64,000 bases of DNA from the NCBI GenBank assembly GCA_902728285.1, contig CACVBU010000468.1, positions 62,001 through 126,000 on the forward strand, read 5' to 3'. Source of the DNA: Clytia hemisphaerica (lineage: Eukaryota > Cnidaria > Hydrozoa > Leptothecata > Clytiidae). Position 1 is the first letter of the stretch. Each line of letters begins with the position of its first letter. The position numbers were made by a program, and so were the translations under genes. Below, piece by piece: positions 1-10,122 of the stretch. The notes under the pieces are model-generated. The model did no database searches. It saw only the letters and a program-made list of their open reading frames with translations, and was not told where the DNA came from.

Positions 1-296
1 TAAAGTAGAGATGTTAAAGGTTTTCATGCAGCAAAAATTTTTGTAAAATCTCTTTTCCTCTAGATTTGAGAGAAATTTCAAATTTGATCACCGTTTTGGG
101 GGCCACATACTGTAAGCAATAAAGAAGATTGTCACAAGAGTGGCATGAAACTGCCAGTAGCAGAATAAAAAAGTGTCTTTTCTTCCTGACTAAAAACTAA
201 GCAATATAAATTTTCGTAAGTGCTGTTCGTCTTCGTGCAAAACATTTTTTTGAAAGTGGGGAAGCAATCTTTAGTCCTGGCATTGGGGAGACCTTT
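1..296. other. AT-rich non-coding sequence
   Basis: I see no credible coding sequence, exon or RNA gene here. It is AT-rich DNA running up to an inverted-repeat element. Confidence 0.5.
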
Positions 297-545
297 TACA
301 TGTTTTTTTTATAAGAACATCTAAAACTTTTTAAGCCTTCGGATGTTCTTAAGTTTTTGGGTTTCAAGCCTAAAAATTTTCTTAAAAGGTTCTTATTTTC
401 TCCATTTTGTGATCATTTTGACCCATTTTCCTAAAGAATCGGGAATTCGAGTCCGCAAAGCCTTAAAATGTTTTTAACTTGTTCTTAGCATTTTGGTCAT
501 CGAAGCCTTATGTTCTTATATAGTTTGTTCTTATAAAAACGTGTA
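297..545. mobile_element. MITE-like element with TTCTTATAAAAA-type inverted ends
   Basis: The left end (297-319) and right end (527-545) are near-perfect inverted repeats built on TACACGTTTTTATAAGAAC. The interior repeats the phrase 'guanine-TTCTTA' several times and has no coding capacity. The same right-end sequence recurs at 20219-20238 and 60692-60714, so this is a dispersed family. No target duplication could be fixed. I infer a non-autonomous DNA transposon; the superfamily is unknown. Confidence 0.6.
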
Positions 546-937
546 TGAATACGTAAAGAATATTATGTGACGAGACTGCAAGAGAATTCAACAATCACGT
601 GTTTATATCGTGCATTTCAAACGTTCCATATTTTGAAAATAAGCATTTTAAAAGTTGCACAGGTTATAAATATTTTCATTTTCAAAATTTTATTTTTATT
701 TGATGAAAGCAAGTACATTTTTGCAGATGTATAAATGTTTGAGTATTAATCTCGATGCTAAAGACAAGGAAGTCACGCTTTTATTTTTACTGATGCTGAG
801 CTGAGTTCAAATCCTTTCTTTTGTTGGAGCTCTATAACTGTTTTTGGAGTGAAAAAGTCATGAAAATCACCGCTGCTGATAAATTTTTTAATCATATCCA
901 GGAATGTCAAAAAATTTCTCGCACATGAGTTCACTCC

Positions 938-1280
938 CCGGGGGGGGGCACTGGGTTTGTGGACTGACGGTATGTGCGGGCCAAAAATTGGCTTTTAAAA
1001 TTGCACCCTTACAGTGCAGCAAAAATCAGTGAAAATCATACCCTTAGAGTGCATTTTCCCCCAAATTTTCGATCCCTTTCGTGCAAAAAATGGTCAAAAT
1101 TCTAGCATTTTTGGTCAAAATATCTGGATTTTTCAAGAATTTTCTGAAATTTCTACCCTTACAGTGCATCTCTATTTTTTCCGACCCTTACAGTGCATTT
1201 TAAACATATTGGAAAAGGTACCCTTAGGACCCGCACATACCCGTCGGTCCTTTTGCCCAGCTGCCCCCCCCCCCCGGGGG
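938..1280 (+). mobile_element. hAT-like MITE, CCCTTA family, copy 1
   Basis: A 343-bp element flanked by an 8-bp direct repeat TTCACTCC (930-937 and 1281-1288). Its ends are G-run/C-run inverted repeats that continue as GAC-GACGG-TATGTGCGGG. Inside, the hexamer CCCTTA occurs five times (1006, 1041, 1156, 1185, 1221), mostly followed by a GTGCA tail. Three further copies lie at 32401, 33245 and 56707. An 8-bp target duplication is typical of hAT elements. No transposase is encoded, so it is non-autonomous. Confidence 0.8.
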
Positions 1281-1288
1281 TTCACTCC

Positions 1289-2024
1289 TGTCTCGATGAC
1301 CCGGTGGCGTTCTAAAAAGTAGTAAAACTTTCACCGGGTCTGATTTTAACCTCACTGGGGTGTGAATTTTCACCTCGTTATTTTCAATGGGTCAAGGACA
1401 GTGACATTTTTGACTTGATATACCTGGCGGATTTTGGCTAAATCTTAGCTTGCTCATCCTGTAGCTAAAAAAAGTTTTATATAGGAAGTACTACATGGTT
1501 CCCGTCGTCGCAAACGCTGATTTAGCTTGCGCCTTAAAATCCCTTAGGATAGTAAAGATGGTATTGTTGATGCCCTCTAACTTTATCTATAAGGGGAATT
1601 TGTGCCTGCTTTGCAAGTTTAAAAAAGAACGACAAATTTCCAGGGTATGACCGTTAATTTTCTAATCCGGGGTGGAGAATTTTGATTAATTTTGACCGGG
1701 TCAACCCAATCTCACTAGGGCTTAAAATTAGATCACTGCTGCTGCTGGTAACTTCTTTCTTCCGATTATTCACTGGGGTGGATCTGACTAGTCCGCTCTC
1801 TAATGTGAAAATCGTATTTTTAGCACGGAGCTGACTGACATCATCTTGCAATAACATAAATAAACTTTTAGAATATTGGCAAAGTTTTCCTTAACCTGCC
1901 GAAGAAATCTTTCGAAAGAATTTCTACATAAAACATTACACAAACAAATGTTGATATTTCTTATTGACAAATGTTTGTACACCAAAATATTTGCATGCAA
2001 GAATTGCCCAGGTGCACACGTTAG
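1289..2024. other. Non-coding, upstream of secreted-protein gene
   Basis: Short overlapping open frames occur on both strands, but none has a recognisable domain or splice structure. It includes the proximal upstream region of the gene at 2108. Nothing else was recognised. Confidence 0.4.
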
Positions 2025-2030
2025 TATAAA
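2025..2030 (+). promoter_or_regulatory. TATA box of the secreted-protein gene
   Basis: TATAAA lies 78 bp before the ATG at 2108. This would place transcription start near 2055 and give a roughly 50-nt 5' UTR. It is the only good TATA match close upstream of this ORF. Confidence 0.55.
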
Positions 2031-2107
2031 ATCTCAACCACAAACTAGCCATGCTCCATATCAAGTTTCTCTCACGGAAGAAGTTCAACAGAAGTTGACA
2101 CATCAAC

Positions 2108-2815
2108 ATGAAATCAATAATAGCTTTACTGCTACTGGCCGTAGCTGCTAATGCACAAAATTTGACATGGCCAAAATACCCGGAACAATTCAAATTCACA
2201 ACAAGTGGACCTATCCCTGGGTACACATGTATTCAGATCCAAGAACCTTCTGATCCTGTGTGGGCTCGTCAAACAAATTATTTTTGTCACGAAGCTGGAG
2301 AAAACATCCGCAATATCGGAATGAGGTGGTCATTTACAGGTTCGTTAACTTGTACTAACATTTATTTCTTTTAGATTCGCATTCCGGAAATAGTCCGTGC
2401 CCCCCCCCCCTGTTGAGGATATTGCATATCCAGGGCGTTAACGACTTTTGTTAAAAAGTGGATATCCAGGGGGTTAAATATCTACAAGGGAGCGGATATC
2501 CAGGGGTAAAGTAAATTGCTAATGAAAATCAAATTGTTCTCTGTACCTGTTTATTATTTATAATTTTTCTTGAATTTTTCTTTAGGCAGAATTTCTACCA
2601 TGAAGTGTCGGCCAGTCTATGAACCGTCAGAGCCTGCAAAATACAAATGGCTCGACAACTTCATTTGTGTACCAATAGATGCTCCGTACGAATTCCAATT
2701 TTTCAACTACGTTCCGCGAATGAATTACAGATGTCGTTGTCTCCAATGGTACAATGCTAAAGATCCGGACACATGGGGGGATAATTTTTTGTGTGACTGG
2801 AGAGTTTCTTGCTAG
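2108..2815 (+). CDS. Secreted cysteine-rich protein, three W-x-DN-x-C repeats (2 exons)
   Basis: Gene model: exon 1 2108-2339, phase-1 GT/AG intron 2340-2585 (polypyrimidine acceptor TTTCTTTAG), exon 2 2586-2815, giving 153 aa. Residues 1-17 form a classic signal peptide (MKSIIALLLLAVAANAQ), so the product should be secreted. The mature part has eight cysteines and three copies of a C-x(17-19)-C unit: C41-C60, C85-C105, C129-C147. Each ends in (T/D)N(Y/F)xC, and the first two contain EPS(D/E)P. No enzyme motif is visible; the repeats look like a small disulfide-bonded extracellular fold. I do not recognise the family by name. The reading frame is intact across the junction. The intron holds three copies of a GATATCCAGGG-like motif and a C10 run. 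A transposon begins five bases after the stop. An effector, venom or mucus protein is possible, but nothing in the sequence decides between them. Confidence 0.75.
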
Positions 2816-2820
2816 TCTAT

Positions 2821-3569
2821 CCAGGGATATGTTATAGCGGGGCTGGATGAAGGACGAGAATTCCTTAGCGGATTGCTTCTTTGTCTTTTCTATTGTAAAC
2901 TGTTGATAATAGAAATCCATCTCTGTCCCCTTGAGTGTTCTGTTTTTATAAGAAAAATGAAGCAGACAAAGTATTCATGTAGTACGTTTGCACATATTTC
3001 GCTATGATGTTCCCGCTTTTCATCAAAATAATATTTGTAGAAGATACCCCAAAAGCTTCCTTGTAAAGTGAAATATTTTTATCCGCGTGTGTTATGAATT
3101 TGAGAAGCTTTCATGATTTCTCTTTAAAAATTTCGGATGTAAATATTTTGACAAATATTGTTTCAATTGACTTGAATTTTTTTTTCCATAATCAGACATA
3201 CCGACTTGCTATCTGAAAATATCAGTTAGAAAGTGAGGCACTCTGCGGTGTAGCGCGATATTTCAAATGAAAAAGTACTATTTATAATCTTAGAGAAGAA
3301 ACTTCTTATGACTTTACTAATGAAAACAATGTTTTTCATTTTTTTAAATTTTCATTCACCAATGTTTTACAGACCCTCTTGATAATTAAAAGTTTTTAAT
3401 CGTGAACGATAAATGCAGCAGCAGAATCATTGGCTAAGAGGAAATCCAAATTTCACGAGTTTGTAATTAAAAGAGTTAATTTTCATATCAAATTTTAATG
3501 TCAGGGACAGAGATAGAACAAGGCTTTTTTAAATGTGCGTTATCCAGCTCCGCTATAACATATCCCTGG
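2821..3569. mobile_element. 749-bp inverted-repeat transposon in the 3' UTR
   Basis: Flanked by the 5-bp direct repeat TCTAT (2816-2820 and 3570-3574). The ends are 28-bp inverted repeats starting CCAGGGATATGTTATAGC with a single mismatch. The interior is AT-rich with no ORF of note. It lies directly after the stop codon of the 2108-2815 gene and splits its 3' UTR. Non-autonomous DNA transposon; superfamily not assigned. Confidence 0.85.
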
Positions 3570-3620
3570 TCTATCTTATTTTCTTAAAATCGTTTTATTA
3601 CTGGATTATTACTGGAAGAC

Positions 3621-3626
3621 AATAAA
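3621..3626 (+). terminator. Poly(A) signal of the secreted-protein gene
   Basis: AATAAA. With the 2821-3569 insertion and one TCTAT copy removed, this signal would lie about 50 bp after the stop codon, a normal distance for a compact gene. In the present allele it is about 805 bp downstream. Confidence 0.5.
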
Positions 3627-3632
3627 AAGACT

Positions 3633-3890
3633 TTTGAAATTAACCTATTTAGTTTTCGTCAATTTTGGCGATGTGGTCATCATTTGAGCCCTTTTTGGTA
3701 CTGGAATCCGGACACCAATATCTCGTGATTGGCTTCTCTGTTTACTTTCAAATTAGGCATGTGATACCTTGACAATAATGCCTTGAAATTAACCGAATAA
3801 GATTTTGTCAATTTTGGTGATGACGTCATCATTTGGGTCCTTTTTGATACTGGAATTTGGAAACCTATATCTCGCGATTGGCTTTTGAGA
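3633..3890 (+). repeat. Diverged tandem duplicate of a TGACGTCATC-containing repeat
   Basis: Two roughly 100-bp blocks about 148 bp apart (from 3633 and 3781) share the order TTGAAATTAACC, TCAATTTTGG, GTCATCATTTG, TATCTCG-GATTGGCTT. Related GATGACGTCATC sequence recurs near 4540 and 54520, so it is a dispersed family. No coding potential. Confidence 0.55.
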
Positions 3891-4327
3891 TGTCACAGTG
3901 AACTTAAACTCCTAAGCCTATCAATTTTCGGGTCAGAGCTTAGGTTGCTTAGCATTCTAGCTCGTTTTCTAAAAAAATTGCTTTGACAACCCCTGATATT
4001 ATACCATATTTATGCTTATTGGGTCAAGGGCTATCGTTTGCAATGCTTAAATTATCTAAAAAGCTCCTACTTTACACGGCAGTGAAAATTCTTTTGGCTA
4101 ATTTCAGGTCTTGAGCTTTAGCAATCTGGTTGCTTATAAAGAATGAAATCACAGTCTAGAACTTTAGATGGGAATAAAACCCTGAATTGAAAAGTCTGGA
4201 AGAATCCTATCAAAAACGTCAAAATGTTTTTATTTTCGAATTCTTTCCAACCCAAGGAATTTTATTTACATGACAATTATATTTTCAAAAATGACACAAT
4301 ATCAATCCAATTAAAATTAGGGAATTG

Positions 4328-4721
4328 TGTGAGGTCTGTTAGCACAAAAATACTTCAGATGGTGATTAAAGCATGAAATTTGGCACAGATGATCCTTAGA
4401 GGGTCTAAAACTTTTGAAAATATTTAAAATCTGATGGTATCAGCGGAAAGAGCATGAAATGCTGATGAAAATTGAGGTATAAAACATGCCTTGGAAATCT
4501 TCCTATCAAAAGTTATGAAGGTTTAAAGTTTTGTGATGACGTCATCATAAGCCTTTCCAGGCAAAACCTAAAATCCCGTAATAACGGAACTAGTTGACCA
4601 AATTTAGTGTTTTATACATAACTTTAAGTTTTAGACCCTCTAAGGATCAACTGTGCCAAATTTCATGCTTTAATCACCATCTGAAGTATTCTTACGTTTT
4701 GATGTGCTACCTGACCTCACA
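4328..4721. mobile_element. Palindromic MITE with about 80-bp inverted arms
   Basis: The left arm (4328-4410) and right arm (4628-4721) are inverted copies: TGTGAGGTC at the tip, then GATGGTGATTAAAGCATG and CCTTAGAGGGTCTAAAAC. The spacer contains a GATGACGTCATCAT box. It abuts the 5' end of the LINE remnant that starts at about 4724. No clear target duplication. Confidence 0.65.
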
Positions 4722-4723
4722 GG

Positions 4724-5889
4724 ATGACATTCATAGCTTCATGCATAAGGAAGTTGGGCAAACATCTCATAATTTTGCGCGCGTTTTTCAGTATTTTAGT
4801 TCCGCTTAACGGTAGCATTCTCATCTTACGGTCTCTCTATTGTTTTATCATCATCAAGAAGACTTTTCCGGAGTTATTTTGATCTGATTACTCATTTTGA
4901 AATCTCAGTTTGTCTTTTTCTTATCCCTGGAGAGTTAATCAATCTAAGGAAATTCCCTTTTCTGGGAAATTCCCTTTTTATACCACAAGATATTCGTTTT
5001 CCATGTGACATTTGTGGTAGAGAATTTACAACTAAGGGAGGCCGATCCAACCATAAGAACAGTTGCACAAGAAAGAAATCAACCACCTCCTCTACCACCA
5101 CTACCTTACCTAATTGCCACTCTACCATTCGTAACCACAAACCAACCGAACCCACTTCGCAACCTCCACCTATTGAACTAACCAATCCTACCAAAACTAC
5201 CCAAAGCCAAACCACAGGAAACACCAAAACCAATAATACAACACCAAAAACTTTACTTGGTAGCCTTACTTTGATTGACCTCCACACTTTTTTCGGCAAC
5301 TACTACAATGAAATTGTTTTCTACAGGAAAAACCTCTTTTTACTACCCTCCGGACGTGCTGGGAAACTTTTTATATCGGAAATGACCAAAGTTATAAATT
5401 ATTGGAACAATAACTCCTCAGATCTGTCAAGTATTTCTATCAAAATGCTAATGTGCATGCCAAATCTTCTCCTACAGAAACCTCACGTTCGTTCAGGAAG
5501 CAAGGAACATTCGATTGCACTTTTGAGAAGGATTGACTGGTGGCAAAAAGCTGATTTTGATAGACTTTTACAAGAAGCAAAAGGAATACAATCTCGAATA
5601 CCTGTCACTATGAATAAAGCTCCTAAAAAATCTACCACCTCCGAATTCACTAAGCACATGCTCAGAGGAAATATAAAAATCTGCTACGCGTAATTGAAGA
5701 AGCTTCTAACAAATGGTGTACTTGAACTAAATGATGAAACCCTAAGAACACTTCATGAACTTCACCCTGATCGTTCAGAATCGTCAATAGAAACTCTTCT
5801 AACCGGGGACATTACTGAAATAGACCCTATTGGTTTTGAAGCTATCGATGGACCAGCAATTCTTTCGGCCTTCCTCAAAACCAAAGGAT
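4724..5889 (+). pseudogene. R2/CRE-like LINE, 5' part (C2H2 finger to RT N-terminus), broken
   Basis: From 4983 the frame encodes a C2H2 zinc finger (FPCDICGREF ... H-x4-C, 4998-5070), a Ser/Thr/Pro-rich linker, then the conserved pre-RT block with MCMPNLLLQKP and RRIDWWQKADFDRLLQEA (5270-5690). From 5694 the frame has GVLELNDETLRTLHELHP and ends at AFLKTKGS, where the RT domain proper (GPSG...) should begin. Two compensating frameshifts around 5685-5710 put a TAA at 5691. The C2H2 finger and the C-terminal nuclease further right are typical of restriction-like-endonuclease LINEs. A second copy of its first about 250 bp lies inverted at 30545-30830. The gypsy element at 5893 cuts it off. Confidence 0.75.
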
Positions 5890-5892
5890 CTT

Positions 5893-6052
5893 TTATTTAC
5901 TTTTTGTAAATATTCCAATGTGGAACTAAATGTTGGGCGTGCAAAAAGAATGCGGCTTATTATATTTTGATTTTTCCCTATGTTGGATGTTGGAACTAAA
6001 AGATATAAAAGAAATGATAAATCACAAATGTAATGTCTCTAATAGTTCTCTA
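5893..6052 (-). repeat. Left (3') LTR of the gypsy element
   Basis: It shares TTTTTGTAAATATT and then about 65 bp, from TGTTGGAACTAAAAG to AATAGTTCTCTA, with the repeat at 10928-11013. An inserted stretch of about 70 bp (5920-5990) ends with a second GTTGGAACTAAA, which suggests a local duplication. The exact LTR termini are unclear. Confidence 0.6.
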
Positions 6053-6060
6053 TCTCCCCC
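6046..6060 (-). promoter_or_regulatory. Polypurine tract next to the 3' LTR
   Basis: On the minus strand this reads GGGGGGAGATAGAGA immediately before the left LTR, the expected place for a plus-strand-DNA primer. Identified by position and composition only. Confidence 0.5.
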
Positions 6061-6164
6061 CAGTCATTACTGAAGGGAATGACGATAATATATACACGTG
6101 TGCGCAAGCCTTCAAATGAGAGGCTGGTTGAAAGTTTCTGGATGTAGTTCCATAATGTACTAAC

Positions 6165-6290
6165 AAAAGCTTGTGTCTGAAAGTCTTTGACGTACAAAAA
6201 TCAACAGTGTTCAACGAAAACTTGTGTTTGAAAGTTTCTCAAGTAAATCAACAGTGTTCAAACGAAAGTTCATGTTTGAAAGTCAGTAAG
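6165..6290 (-). repeat. About 52-bp tandem repeat at the 3' end of pol
   Basis: Two and a half units containing CTTGTGTTTGAAAGT and AAATCAACAGTGTTC lie between the end of pol and the purine tract. The pol reading frame ends at the left of the array. Confidence 0.5.
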
Positions 6291-7810
6291 GTAGCTTGGA
6301 GGTTTACGAATACGACTTGATCTTCGTAAGGCTGGAGCTTGCGCGTTGGTTGTAGATGTTGGATCCAAAGTTGATGTTGGTCCGTCGGAAGAAGGTGCTG
6401 GGGAGGGGTTCTTTGATGGATGTGTCTGCTCGGTCAAACGAGCAGGTGGTGTTGGAGATACGCCGGGAGCCTAAGTTGTTTCTCTTGGTGTGTTGAGCAG
6501 TTGTTGGGCTGTAGGAGAAATTGGTACCGGGGTGTCGTTCCCGACGAATTGTGGTTTTTGATGAACAGGTACGTAGCGGCGGAGAAATTTACGATTTCTA
6601 GGAGTGACACGTCTCGATCCATCTACACGTACAACGTATTGGTCATGTTGTCTGACTTCGACGACAGATCCGGTTTTGTCCCACTTTTTTGGATGGGGGC
6701 CAATTTGGTTCTGCAATCTCACTCGATCACCAACACGGAGTGGGGGCAGGAGTCTTGTGTGCTGCTCCAACCGTTCAACAACCTTCATGTGACGATGACG
6801 GAGTGCATTCTCGTGGTCTTGGAGGACGTTCTGCCATGTGGAATGTGGTAGGTATTTATCAGGAAGGATTAGAATAAAATCATTGATGGGGCGGCCAAAT
6901 AAACAGATGTCGGGTAAGAGCTTGGTGTCCTGGTTAGGTGTGTTGCGGTATTGTAACATTGCACGTTGGAATGATTCGGTATCGAGCTCCCCATTCGGTC
7001 CAGAGTTGTCGGTGAGCATTCACTTGACGGTCTTGATACCGATTTCGGCGCGGCAGTTGCTGTGTGGGAAGGCAACAGATGAACGGCGATGCTTGACGCC
7101 CCAATTCTTCAGAAAAGTTTCAGTTGATGACGCAGTGAATTCTGGACCTCCATCAGATGATAACTTGTCCGGTATTCCGTAGGTAACAAAGGAGAGTCGG
7201 AGACAATTTATTAGGCTGGTGGTACCCTCTTTGGACTCTTCAACGATGGGCCAGTCTGAATATCGATCAACACATACGAGGTAATAATGTCCTTTGTGGT
7301 GAAAGAAGTCACCACACAGATATTGGAAAGGATACTCTGGGTATGTGAGAGGCGTTGGTGGAGCAGATGGTTGCGATGGGGCGACGCGGTCACAATGGTT
7401 GCAGTTGTTACGTTGTTTGACAATGTCTTTTGAAATACCAGGCCAAAAAACAGACGAATCAGCTCTGGTGGTCATGGATGTGACACGGTGGTGTGCCGCA
7501 TGCAGGGCAATCAGGACGGCTTGTCGAAGCTGCTTGGGAATGATGACTCTGTCCTTGTAGAGAGCAACACCATCAACGGTCGAGAGATGATCTATGAATT
7601 GATGGAATGGTTGAACTGAAGCTGGAATTTCGTTTTTGCTAGCTGACATGTTAGAGTCAATGAAGTCAATAAGCTGTTTCATCTCAGGGTCACTGGCTGA
7701 TAGTAGACGTACTTTGTCCCAAGTGATCGATTGAATTGATTGGAGAGTATGGCTGGATACATTGATGGGTGTAATGTCATCTTGGAGAAACAATGGTTCT
7801 GGCGAAGGAT
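6285..7810 (-). pseudogene. Gypsy integrase and C-terminal tail
   Basis: The 7020-7793 frame holds the HHCC zinc finger (HAAHHR ... CNHCDR), the catalytic core with the first Asp in [23 protein letters not shown], the second in SSDGGPEF and the Glu in [10 protein letters not shown]. An in-frame TGA at about 7022 follows TVK; the context suggests an Arg CGA codon mutated to TGA. The next segment (6471-7019) has the YRNTPNQDTK block and the C-terminal SH3-like region (LRVGDRVRLQNQ, KWDKTGSVVEV). After another stop at 6471 the tail continues to a basic RRSSRIRKPPSYL end near 6285. A frameshift at about 7815 separates it from RNase H. Confidence 0.8.
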
Positions 7811-7816
7811 CACCCG

Positions 7817-8377
7817 TCAGATATCTTGACGTTGCATCAGATCACGGTGTTTCAGTCCAGGGATGTGATACATGGAAAATCGATAGCGTAGGGTGATTTC
7901 TTTCAGGTTCTCAAGCCGGTTGTTGGGTATGTCATCCAAAGAGCGATCGGTGAATAGACCCAAAAGTTTGTGGTCGACAGCAATGATCAGTTCTTTACAA
8001 CCAAGGACGAAATGTCTTGCCCTATCAAAGGAATACGCAACTGCAAGAGCCTCTCCTTCCACAGGTGCATAGCGTGATTCAGCTGGGCTGGTGAAACGAC
8101 TGTCGACTAGAACGACTTGCCACTCATCTTTACAGCACCGTGGTTTGATACTTTTGAACGAACAATGTTTCTGATAGAGTAAGAATCCTACACCGGTTTT
8201 CGACCAGTCGGTAGCAAGACATGTAGGCAATCCTTTGTCGAAGATCTTAACGCCTTTTTCGATTTCGCCAACGATATGCAGTTTCGACTGTTCAAATGCA
8301 TGCTGGAGTTCGTCCGTCCAGCAAAACGGAGCCTTTGGTTTTAACAATTCACGGAATGGCAACATTGTCTCTGTCAT
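7817..8377 (-). pseudogene. Gypsy RNase H segment
   Basis: Contains the RNase H motif ATDWSKTGVGFLLYQK, the conserved SRYAPVEGEALAVAYS block and VDHKLLGLF. The frame breaks in the sequence after HIPGLKHRD, where about one missing base shifts it before the integrase. It should process the RNA strand during reverse transcription. Confidence 0.8.
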
Positions 8378-8395
8378 ACTAAAAGCATACGAAAC

Positions 8396-9070
8396 TTAGT
8401 TTATTAGCCCGAACCATGAACGAACGTCTGTTATGTTTTTTGGTGTCGGGAAGTCAGTGATAGCCCTTAGCATGGATGGAGCTGGTCGTACAGAATCAAG
8501 GGTGATCTCGAACCCCGCAAATTCAACAATGTTCTCTCCAAATTTGAATTTCGATGGGTTTTGGATTATCCCATTCTTTCCACAAATGTCTAACCACTTG
8601 CAAGCTTGGTAAAAACTAGCTTCAAGGTCCTCAGACCAAAGTAATGCATCATCAATAACTTTGATCTTATCAGGAAAGTCTGACACAATCTCGTCGAATC
8701 TACGTGAATAGCCGTCGCCGGATGCTATGTAGCCTTGAGGGAGGGTTTTGTAGCGGTACCTTTCCCAAGGGGTGATAAATGTTGTGAGATGGCGGTCCTC
8801 TTCTCGGAGAGGTACACTGTGGTAACCGTTCCAAGCATCAGATACGGTTTCCCTTTTGTTTGTAGGAACGGAACGCACTTGATGATACGGTGATTGCGTG
8901 TGATGAGTCTCTCTAGAAACATCTTTATTTAAAAGTCAACAGTTCGTCTTGGGTTGCCATTCTTTTTAGCGCAGACAACCATACGGTGGCACTATGTAAC
9001 GGGTTCTCCTATTGGTACTGGTTCAATCACGCCTAAACGAACGTCACGGTCTAGATTAGCTTTGACTGTG
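8396..9070 (-). pseudogene. Gypsy reverse transcriptase
   Basis: The intact stretch 8396-8878 has SDAWNGYHSVPL, LPQGYIASGDGY and a VIDDALLWS active site (in place of the usual YxDD), then the thumb region ending SWFGLIN. The upstream finger region (8880-9070) is recognisable as RDVRLGVIEPVPIGEPV and MVVCAKKNGNPRRTVDF, but contains stops (TAG after EPVT, TAA after VDF) and at least one frameshift. This copy cannot make RT. Confidence 0.8.
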
Positions 9071-9075
9071 TCTTG

Positions 9076-10122
9076 CTAATGGATGGGTACGGGTATGGGA
9101 GAATGATGTGCAACTGGTTCTGCCTCTGTGTCGATCATGAGTTTCATAGGAGGTGCTTCCATTAGTGGCAGCGGCTGATGTTCGCAGGTATTGAATATAC
9201 TATTACCATAGTATTCCAGTAGAAAGTTCTCTAATTTGTGGCGGTTCTCATCTGTGACTGGAAAGGGAAGTTCTGTTGGCAAGGGTGGTGGGAGTGCTCT
9301 TCTTGGGCAGCCACACTCTGAAACAATGTCCTGAGGGATGTTGATATCTGCCAATGATAGGGATTCACCGATAGTAGGGAAGGTTTCGGAGATGATACCC
9401 AAGTCTATGCACGCTCCCCGACTCAAGAAGAACCTGTCGGACTCGTTTGTAACGTAAACGAATTGTTTTGTTTCCTTGATGGTTCCATCCTCACGTTTTC
9501 CTGACATTTTGAGTATAATCGCACCAAGGACTTTGATTGACTGGTTGTTTGCTGAGTTGAGTTTCATGGTTGTTGGAAGTAGGTCCTTCTTGTTGAGTCC
9601 AAGACGTTGGATGTGTTTGAAACTGATGAGGCAACTCTGGCATCCCGTATCGGCCATTGCTCGGACTTGAATCGGTTTTGACTCGAAGGCAATTGGTTTG
9701 AAGCCAAGCTGGAGGTAGTCTTCTTCGGCAACTTGGATGGACAACGGAATGAAGGGCTGCGATTTTGACGATCGCTTTTTCCAGGTGTTGGTCGACGGAT
9801 CGTAACAATGGTGAGCAATTGGTGACTCTGTAGAAGCGTTGGAAGAAACAGCACATAGGGCATTGAAAACACTGTTGGATTCTTCTTGGATCGAAGCATT
9901 GTCAGATTTATTTTCCACACGTTTAGGTTTATCCTTGCTTCTGCACATGTGGTCAAAATGGTGAGATCTGTGGCAATATCCGGAAGTGTTGTTGAACGCA
10001 GGGCAAGAGTTTCTCCTAGACTGAGACGTGGAGTTTGTACCGTGACCAAACGTGCCACAATACGAACATTTAGAGTTTTTATCAACTTTGTCAGTCTTAT
10101 CAGTTTGTGAGGATTGTTTCAA
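9076..10122 (-). pseudogene. Gypsy zinc knuckle and protease
   Basis: Frame of about 348 codons that overlaps the 3' end of gag by 23 bp. It starts with a CCHC-like region (CSYCGTFGHG ... CHRSHHFDHMC), followed by an aspartic protease with the AMADTGCQSCL active site near the middle. The C-terminal part leads toward RT (PLPTELPFPVTDENRHKLENF). A stop at 9076 separates it from RT. The overlap and frame suggest it is reached by -1 frameshifting from gag. Confidence 0.75.

Noticed and set aside
1014-1322. 102-codon ORF
   Set aside because: Lies within the CCCTTA MITE and reads through its C-run; composition follows the repeat.
4892-5299. 135-codon minus-strand ORF rich in Val/Leu
   Set aside because: Antisense of the Thr/Pro-rich linker of the LINE zinc-finger ORF; the plus-strand C2H2 finger is clearly the real frame.
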